Assembly: GCA_037042915.1 (NCBI GenBank)
Contig: CM073193.1
Span: 7,936,001 to 8,000,000 of the forward strand
Source: Auricularia sp. M13
Lineage: Eukaryota > Basidiomycota > Agaricomycetes > Auriculariales > Auriculariaceae
Direction of reading: 5' to 3'
DNA: 64,000 nucleotides
Below are positions 57,421 to 64,000 of this stretch, in pieces; the first letter of the stretch is position 1; each line of letters opens with the position of its first letter. The position numbers and the translations under genes were made by a program. The notes below the pieces were generated by a model. That model did no database searches. It saw only the letters and a list, made by a program, of their open reading frames with translations, and had not been told where the DNA came from.

Positions 57421-58400
57421 TGAGAAATCCGACGGGAGAGCGATACTATTACTACCCCTTGCCTTGAGTCGCGTCGCTCAGCGCTGGTTTTACCCACTCT
57501 GGAGGCATGGCTGGATCCTGCCAGTGTGAGAGCAGTCCGTCTTCCGTCAGCGCTCGGGCTTCGAGGGAGAAGCAGCGCTAGCTCAACAGTGCAATGGGTA
57601 TTTTATTTTGGCTATTGTAACACTGAATAGCATGACCGTCCCCTTTCTGATATGCTGAGACGCCCGCGATCCAGCCATCTTGTATACCAGTGCAGCGCTA
57701 AATTGACGAGTATTGAATATCCCAGGGCTCTTCAATTTTGCTCTTTGCTGTGTTCGTCACGGTCATCATGATCAACGACTCTGAGCTGGAGAGCTGGCGC
57801 AGGGAGAGTCGTTACACTGGCAGTAACGCCAGCGCCGTTCCGTTCGATTGAATCCACGTGCACAGTTTGTGACTAGTACTGTCATGAGAAATCCGGTGGG
57901 AGAGCGACTTATTGCCTTGCTCTTAGACTCGGTATCCGTCCCTGGTCGGGTGGGATTGACTGGTTCTAGGTTGAACTGTCCGTGCGTGCATTCTGCGAGA
58001 GCAAACCTTGACTGCCAGTTCAATTCGACATGCGCGAGCCTCGGCGCTCAGAAACAGCTCAACAATGCATAGTTGACTTGTACTGTTCCTTTTCTGAATG
58101 CTGAGCTGAGACGCCATTTGCTCCCCCGCGGGGTGGGAGAGCGAATAATTGATACCTTTGCCTTACTCTTACTCTCGATATCCGTCCCTGGTTATCTGGG
58201 ATTGACTGGTTCTGGGTTAACTGTCCGTGCGTGGATTTTGTGAGAGCAGACCTTGAATTCGACATGCGTGAGCCTGAGCCTCGGCGCTCAGAAACACCTC
58301 AACAGTGCATAGTTGACTTGTACTGTCCCCTTTCTGAATGCTGAGCTGAGACGCCTTTTGCTCCCCGCGATCCAGCCACCGGTACCAGCCATTTTGTAAC
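57421..58400. repeat. Diverged tandem repeats of about 240 bp
   Basis: Matching landmarks recur. GGGAGAGCGA lies near 57435, 57898 and 58135. CTCAACA(G/A)TGC lies at 57582, 58058 and 58298. ATCCGTCCCTGG lies at 57934 and 58180. The last two units (about 57884-58125 and 58126-58370) are the most alike, with an offset near 240 bp. The first is more decayed and spaced about twice as far. Confidence 0.75.
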
Positions 58401-59299
58401 GTGACGACTCGCTTCTTTCGGGCAACTCCGCCTGACAGCAGTTTTGGGACAGTACAGTTTCTTCTTTAAGCCATCCGTCTCTACTCTAGACCTCCGGCCC
58501 GCTGCCGTCACTGCTGGCTCTTGTGTCTCGTCTCTCATTGAACAGCGTGGGAAGGACGGGCGGTCTTGTGAGTATATATGTCATGGTGCCAGTGCGTTGC
58601 CACTCTGACGGCTCTCTCTCAGGCTGTCTCGTTCCCCACCCCCTTCTCCATTCTCCACCACTTCCCGATGCGTTCCCGAGCGCTAGAGTAGCTCGCTTTG
58701 CGAGTGGGGGGGGACATGGAGGTTCGTGCTGCAGGGCTGTGGCTGAGAATACTACTGTATGAAGTGCACTCGGAGCTCGCGCGGTCGCCGCCCGTTGGCG
58801 CGCCAGGTCTCTCCCTCGCCCAATTTACAGTAACACAGGCTGTTCCCTGACGGCGTGAAGACGAAAGCGTGACGCTACGCCATATCTCACTGCGCGCACC
58901 GATGACGCTGGTCAGACTCAGAGCCCGCCTCGGGCTCGCTTGCTCCAGCCAGGCCGCGATCTCGCTCTGAATCTCGAGGGGACACGCTCGCTTCTCAGCG
59001 TCACGGTTCGCCGCATGAACACGCCGCCCACATTCGTACGCCGACGAGGGAGCGAGCAGCAGCCCTCCGCGGAGGAGTGCGTCAAAGGCGAACTGTCAAT
59101 TCTCCGCCGCGGCGGCCGACGCCCCGCGTCGCCAGGCCCTTCCAGAGCGTTCTGGCGTGGCGGAGAACGCGCGCGGCGGTGAGGGGCGCGCGGACGCCAC
59201 GCGGGCACGGGGGTCTGGCCAGCCGAGAGTTCGGCGGGCCGCGCTCTGGACTCTGTCTGACAGGCGGAAGCGACCGCCGCAACCTCCGACGTCCCGAAC

Positions 59300-59305
59300 T
59301 ATATA
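59300..59305 (+). promoter_or_regulatory. TATA box of phosphoketolase
   Basis: TATATA lies 81 bp before the start codon. It is followed by a CT-rich stretch and a CAAC/CACC-rich leader directly before ATG, as in strongly expressed fungal genes. Confidence 0.6.
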
Positions 59306-59385
59306 GGGGCCACCGTGGCTGGAGGTATTTTTCTTTCCTCGTACTCTGCTACCTTTCCAACTACAACCCCCAACCCACCCCTACC

Positions 59386-62300
59386 ATGGTGTCTCAGCCT
59401 GCGGTCACGCCCCCCAAGCCGTCGCAGCTGTGCGTGCTGTCGTCGTTGACGTCACGCAGAGGCTAATCGATGGATGTGTTTGCAGCGACGCCAGCGTGTA
59501 CTCCAAGCTCGTCGTCGAGCTCGACGTCGAGGCGCGCGCCAAGGAGCTCGACATCCCCGTCGACGCGCTCCTTGCGTTCCAGAGAGCGTGCGTGCCGCCT
59601 ATATATGCACCTGAGTTTCTGGCTGACCGTGCTGCTGCTGCAGCGCCAACTACCTGTCGACGGCGCAGATCTACCTGCAGAAGAACGCGCTGCTCTCGCG
59701 CCCGCTGGAGAAGGCGGACGTGAAGCCGCGTCTGCTCGGCCACTTCGGCACTGTGAGTGCAACGCTTATCGATTATCTGTGCCTGGCCATCCGGAGATCG
59801 TCTGCTAACGCCGGTTCAGTGCCCCGGACTCAACCTCGTCTACGCCCACACGAACCTGCTCGTCAAGCGCAACCCGAACCTCAACGCGATCTACGTCACC
59901 GGCCCGGGCCACGGCGCGCCCGCGGTGCTCGCGTCGCTCTACATCGAGGGCACGCTCTCGCACTTCTACCCGGACTATCCCGTCAGCGCAGACGGCTTCG
60001 AGAAGGTGACCGCGCGTCGGTACATGCGATTCGCTGGATTGTGTTGACGTACGGCCACAGCTCACAAAGGCCTTCTCATGGCCCGGCGGCTTCCCCTCCC
60101 ACGTCAACGCAGAGACCCCAGGCGCCATCCACGAGGGCGGCGAGCTCGGCTACGCGCTCGCAGTCTCCTATGGCTCCGTCATGGACAAGCCCAACCTCAT
60201 CACAGTCTGTGTCGTCGGTGACGGCGAGGCGGAGACGGCCCCACGGCCACCGCCTGGCACGGACACAAGTATGTCGACCCCGCCGAGAGCGGCGCCGTCC
60301 TCCCCATCCTGCATGTCAAGTGCGTATGCTTGGTTGTGTGTGTCGCTATGGCTGGTGCTGACGCTGTGTGCACAGTGGCTTCAAGATCTCCGAGCGTACC
60401 ATCTTTGGTACCATGGACGACTTTGAGCTGTCTGCTCTCTTCACGGGTACGCATCATATTTTATTGCTATCGTCTTACTGATGCCCTGCTCAGGCTACGG
60501 CTACCAGCCGCGCATCGTCGACTACGGCGCCATCGGCAAGGACGCCAAGGAGGACGAGGAGAAGGCTCGCGCACTCAACATCAACATGGCCGTCTCCATG
60601 GACTGGGCTCTCTCAGAGATCAGGTACGCATCTATGCATAGGTGGGACAGTGCGGATGCTCACGCATTTCTCAACAGGAAGATCCAGGACGCGGCACGCT
60701 CGGGCAAGCCGCAGGTCAAGCCTCGCTGGCCCATGATCATCCTGCGCACGCCCAAGGGCATGACCGCGCCCAAGGTGCTCGACGGCAAGCCCATCGTGGG
60801 CTCCTTCCGCTCGCACCAGGTCCCGCTGCCCACGCCGGGCACGGACGACCAGCAGTTCAAGATGCTCGAGGAGTGGCTGCAGTCGTACGGCCCGCAGGAC
60901 CTCTTCAACCCCGCCGGCGAGGGCGAGTCGTTCTTCAAGCCCGGCGTTCTCGACGTATTTCCCCGAGCCCGAGCGCCGTCTCGGCATGCTGCGCGACACC
61001 TACGCGTCGTTCCAGCCGCTCGACGTGCCGGAGTTCCAGGATTACGCATACGAGAAGGGCAAGGAGATCAGCGCGATGAAGGCCGTCGGCACCTACCTCG
61101 AGGCGGTCGTCGAGAAGAACCCGACCAACTTCCGCATCTTTTCGCCCGACGAGTTCGCGAGCAACAAGCTCGACAGCGTACTCAACAAGACCTCGCGTGA
61201 CTTCCAGTGGGATCCTGAGAGTGCGTCTCTTACTCACATCTTCTCGAGGCAAATGCGTTGTGCTCATATCCTTCTCTTGCAGCTGCCAACAGCGGTGGTC
61301 GTGTGATCGAGATGCTCTCTGAGCACACGCTGCAGGGCTTCCTCCAGGGCTACACCCTCACTGGCCGCACGGGTCTTTTCCCCAGTTACGAGGCGTTCCT
61401 CGGCATCGTCACGACGATGACCGTGCAGTATGCCAAGTTCCAGAAGATGGCCAAGGAGACCAAGTGGCGCGGCGACACGGCCAGCTTGAACTACATCGAG
61501 ACCTCCACCCTTTGGCGCCAGGAGCAGTACGTCTTAGTTTCCGTTTTGAGGATTGTTGTATCGTGCTGATGCTTTCTTTCTGTGAAGCAACGGCTACTCG
61601 CACCAGAACCCCGGCTTCATCGGCGCGCTGCTCAACCTGCCTGCTACGATGACCCGCGTGTATCTCCCGCCCGACGCTAACACGGCAGTCAGCGTCATGG
61701 CTCACTGCCTGCGCTCGAAGAACTACGTCAACCTCGTGCGTTCCTCGCTCCGTAAACTCTCCTTTGCTCGATCCTGACATGGCTTTCTTCAGATTGTCGG
61801 CAGCAAGGCCGTCTCGCCCAACTTCCTCACCGTCGAGGAGGCGGAGCGCCACTGCATCGCGGGTGCCAGCGTCTGGAAGGCGTTCTCGACCGACAACGGC
61901 CTCAACCCGGACGTGACGCTCGTCGGCATCGGTGTGGAGGTGACGGTCGAGATCATCGCTGCGGCCGCGCTCCTGCAGAAGGAGGGTGTGCGCGTGCGCG
62001 TGGTCAACGTCGTCGACCTGATGGTGCTGGGCGACGCGGGCAAGCACCCGCACGCGCTCGACACGGACGCGTTCGAGACGCTCTTTGGGCGCAACTCGCC
62101 CGTCGTGATCAACTACCACGGCTACCCGCGCGATGTCAAGGGTCTGCTGTTCTCGCGTAACCAGTCTATCACTCGCAGCCGCGTGCGTAATTTTCTTTCC
62201 ACTCTCCCTTCGTCGCCTGTCTGGCTGACTGGACTTTGCGCTCGTAGTTCGAGGTGCTCGGCTACATCGAGGAGGGCACGACGACGACGCCGTGGTCGAT

Positions 62301-62538
62301 GCTGCGCATCAACGACGCGGACCGGTTCACGATCTGCCAGCGCGCGATCGCGCTCGTCGCGGCGTTCCGGCCGCAGAGCATCGTCGCCGTGCGCGCGCAC
62401 GAGCTCGAGACGTGGTTCCTGCACAAGAAGGAGCTCATGCGCAAGTACGCGCTCGAGCACGGCGAGGACTCGCCCGAGGTCGCCGGCAACCCCGCCGCGA
62501 AGACGCTCATCGAGGGCGAGGAGTATTCGAAAAAGTAG
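59386..62538 (+). CDS. xfp: Xylulose-5-phosphate/fructose-6-phosphate phosphoketolase (two apparent frameshifts)
   Basis: This thiamine-diphosphate enzyme cleaves Xu5P or F6P to acetyl phosphate plus glyceraldehyde-3-P or erythrose-4-P. The ATG at 59386 and intron 1 give [22 protein letters not shown]. Conserved blocks follow: [91 protein letters not shown] (TPP motif), [42 protein letters not shown], then [52 protein letters not shown]. The end is [11 protein letters not shown] with TAG at 62536-62538. As given, two single-base shifts break it. Five bases stand where six encode the Gly-Pro after GEAET (60238-60242), and one extra G lies at 60955 before [10 protein letters not shown]. Conservation on both sides suggests sequence errors or very recent inactivation. 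There are about ten introns. Confidence 0.9.
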
Positions 62539-63029
62539 ATCATCGCGACACCGTCCCGGAGGTCCGCAGTTACGAAAATGCATGTGACGAGTCTGTTGTA
62601 CGATTTTTCCGCGCGCGCGTGTGGACTTTGATTACAGTTAGATTAGATGTTGTACCATGAATCATGAATCGCAGTTCCTTTTCCCTCTCGCATTTTCTTT
62701 CGATTTGGTGTGACCTCGAAGCTTGAAGTATGGAGACTTGGTTCCAGTTGCCGCGACTTTGTGTGGTTTCTGCTGCTGCTCGGAGACTGCGTTTCAACAC
62801 GACCTTGGTGTTCTTTCAGAAAACGCACGAGTAGTACGACCGACATCCGAGGAGACTACTCGAACCTTGAGCGATGTTGGTTGCACTAACGTTGCACTGT
62901 GGAATTCACAGGAGATAACACTGCGCACGCCAGTTACAGCAGCGCTTAATGTGAGTGAGGGTGCTATATTGTAGATTATACATTCCTGATACTTGCGTGC
63001 GATGAGTGTCAGAGCGATAGAAGAGGCTG
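62539..63029. other. Convergent 3' region of phosphoketolase and adrenodoxin reductase
   Basis: A 491-bp gap between two stops. No gene or repeat is seen. Confidence 0.5.
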
Positions 63030-64000
63030 TTATAACACGTCCAGGGTTCGTACGGCATCCCAATAACCCATTCTCTCCCGCTCCTTGCCCAACTTCCTGC
63101 CGTGTTCCTGCTCGACCTGGTCAATGACCTTCCAGTCGGCATAAGAGAAAACGCGTCCGGCGCCGCCTTTCTGCTGCAGCGCCGTGAGCAGCTCGGGCGG
63201 CAGCGAGAACAGCGACGCGCGGCGGTTCATGACCTCCTGCGACTGGACGTCGGCGGGCACAGCGCTGCCTTCGCCGCTGTCGCGGTAGGCGCCGACGATC
63301 TGCTGCGCGACGGCGTACGCGTCCATCATGGTGGTGTTGAGCACGCCGCGCGCGCCGTTGGCCGCCCAGCCGGACGCGAAGACGTCCGCGAGCCGCACGT
63401 CCGGCGCGCTGTACACGCGCCCCGCGCGCGTGCGCAGGCGGCCGAGCTTCGCGTCGAACCACGACCCAGCGGCGTCCGCGGCTATCGGCTCGCCCGCGTA
63501 GCCCAGCGACATGACGGTGTAGTCCGTCTGCGCTTCGACGGTCTCGCCTGTTGCCTGCGCCGTGCCGTCGGCGTCGAGGCGCGTCACGTCGAAGCGGATG
63601 GTCTTCGAGTCCGGGTCGAGGCCAGCAGGGCTGCGCATGAAGTCGAGCGAAACGGTCTTTGAGGTCGTGCCCGGTGCAGCTTTCGAGCCCGCGCGCAAGA
63701 TGTCCAGGATTCGGGACTGCTGCCGTGACAGCGAGGCGCCTGCGGTAGGGAAGAGCTCCGCAGGGATGGGGACCAGGGAGACATCGGGTATGTTCATGAG
63801 TTCGCGCAGCTCCTTCGCTGTGAACTTGACGGACGCGGGGTCGCGTCGGCCAATGATTGAGATGTGCTTGATGTCCGACTCAGACAAATGCTGCAGGACA
63901 GACTCTGGCAGGTCGTATTTCGACAACGCCGATGGCCCAGTGAGCAATATTCGTGCAATGTCGAGGGAAACGTTGCCGTGGCCAATGATAGTCATGTGAT
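63030..64000 (-). CDS. arh1: NADPH:adrenodoxin (ferredoxin) reductase, C-terminal part (5' end outside window)
   Basis: This mitochondrial FAD enzyme passes electrons from NADPH to the adrenodoxin-type ferredoxin for Fe-S cluster and heme A synthesis. The visible part is one uninterrupted exon. It opens with the NADPH-binding motif IGHGNVSLDIARILL (family GxGNVAxDxAR), then HISIIGRRDPASVKFTAKELREL, and DFMRSPAGLDPD. The second FAD contact region is VMSLGYAGEPI, and ASGWAANGARGVLNTTMMDAYAVA carries the GWxxxGxxG motif. The tail ends SYADWKVIDQVEQEHGRKLG, YWDAVRTLDVL, with the stop at 63030-63032. The N-terminal targeting sequence and first FAD motif lie beyond base 64000. Confidence 0.93.
   Translation of the reverse strand, partial: HMTIIGHGNVSLDIARILLTGPSALSKYDLPESVLQHLSESDIKHISIIGRRDPASVKFTAKELRELMNIPDVSLVPIPAELFPTAGASLSRQQSRILDILRAGSKAAPGTTSKTVSLDFMRSPAGLDPDSKTIRFDVTRLDADGTAQATGETVEAQTDYTVMSLGYAGEPIAADAAGSWFDAKLGRLRTRAGRVYSAPDVRLADVFASGWAANGARGVLNTTMMDAYAVAQQIVGAYRDSGEGSAVPADVQSQEVMNRRASLFSLPPELLTALQQKGGAGRVFSYADWKVIDQVEQEHGRKLGKERERMGYWDAVRTLDVL

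Larger units (their letters stand above)
56665..59385. other. 2.7-kb intergenic: TFIIA 3' side, repeat block and phosphoketolase promoter
   Basis: It holds CATCCC simple repeats (about 56816-56840), a pyrimidine/T tract (about 56936-57000) and the repeat block listed separately. At the right, GC-rich sequence with a TATA box lies before phosphoketolase. No gene is seen. Confidence 0.5.

Noticed and set aside
1-64000. CRISPR arrays, operons, ribosome binding sites or phage genes
   Set aside because: The genes have spliceosomal introns and are eukaryotic. No regularly spaced short repeats with unique spacers were seen.

Overview
The window is nuclear DNA of a filamentous basidiomycete, most likely an Agaricomycete. 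The genes are GC-rich and cut by many short introns (about 45-65 nt, GT-AG). The gene set is eukaryotic and fungal: exocyst Sec5, ENP2/NOL10, Scs7, a Gti1/Pac2 (WOPR) regulator, SURF4/Erv29, TFIIA large subunit and adrenodoxin reductase. Spaces between genes are often 1-5 kb and appear non-coding. All starts and splice sites below were read by eye from conserved protein frames and GT-AG signals. Gene ends are firmer than internal exon edges.

Layout. 1-4.1 kb: 3' part of a PTR2/POT peptide transporter, then a histidine acid phosphatase (both +). 7.0-10.5 kb: Sec5 (+). 11.5-15.3 kb: ENP2/NOL10 (-) and fatty acid 2-hydroxylase Scs7 (+), diverging from a 74-bp gap. 16.5-20.8 kb: an RMD1/DUF155 protein and a SPRY protein with two PPxY motifs (both -). 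20.8-26.8 kb: gene-poor, with a 675-bp hAT-like MITE that has 20-bp terminal inverted repeats and a perfect 8-bp target duplication. 26.8-34.3 kb: WOPR transcription factor (-), MutY adenine glycosylase (-), SURF4/Erv29 (+). 34.3-39.9 kb: gene-poor. 39.7-42.0 kb: a tandem duplication of a Sulfotransfer_4-type gene in which the second copy is broken. 42.4-45.2 kb: mitochondrial ribosome recycling factor, an intron-containing tRNA-Val(UAC) and an unknown multi-pass membrane protein. 45.6-48.8 kb: a secreted GPI-anchored-type propeller protein (+) and an unknown low-complexity protein (-). 50.3-52.1 kb: a protein kinase. 52.8-62.5 kb: acetate kinase (-), a small membrane protein (-), TFIIA large subunit (+), a repeat block, and phosphoketolase (+). 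63.0-64.0 kb: 3' part of NADPH-adrenodoxin reductase (-).

The most coherent metabolic theme is the pairing of acetate kinase and phosphoketolase within 10 kb. Phosphoketolase turns xylulose-5-phosphate or fructose-6-phosphate into acetyl phosphate, and acetate kinase turns that into acetate plus ATP. The phosphoketolase reading frame as given carries two single-base shifts, one of them inside the thiamine-diphosphate-binding motif. Either the sequence has errors there or the gene is newly inactivated. The other genes are mainly housekeeping and show no obvious operon-like logic.
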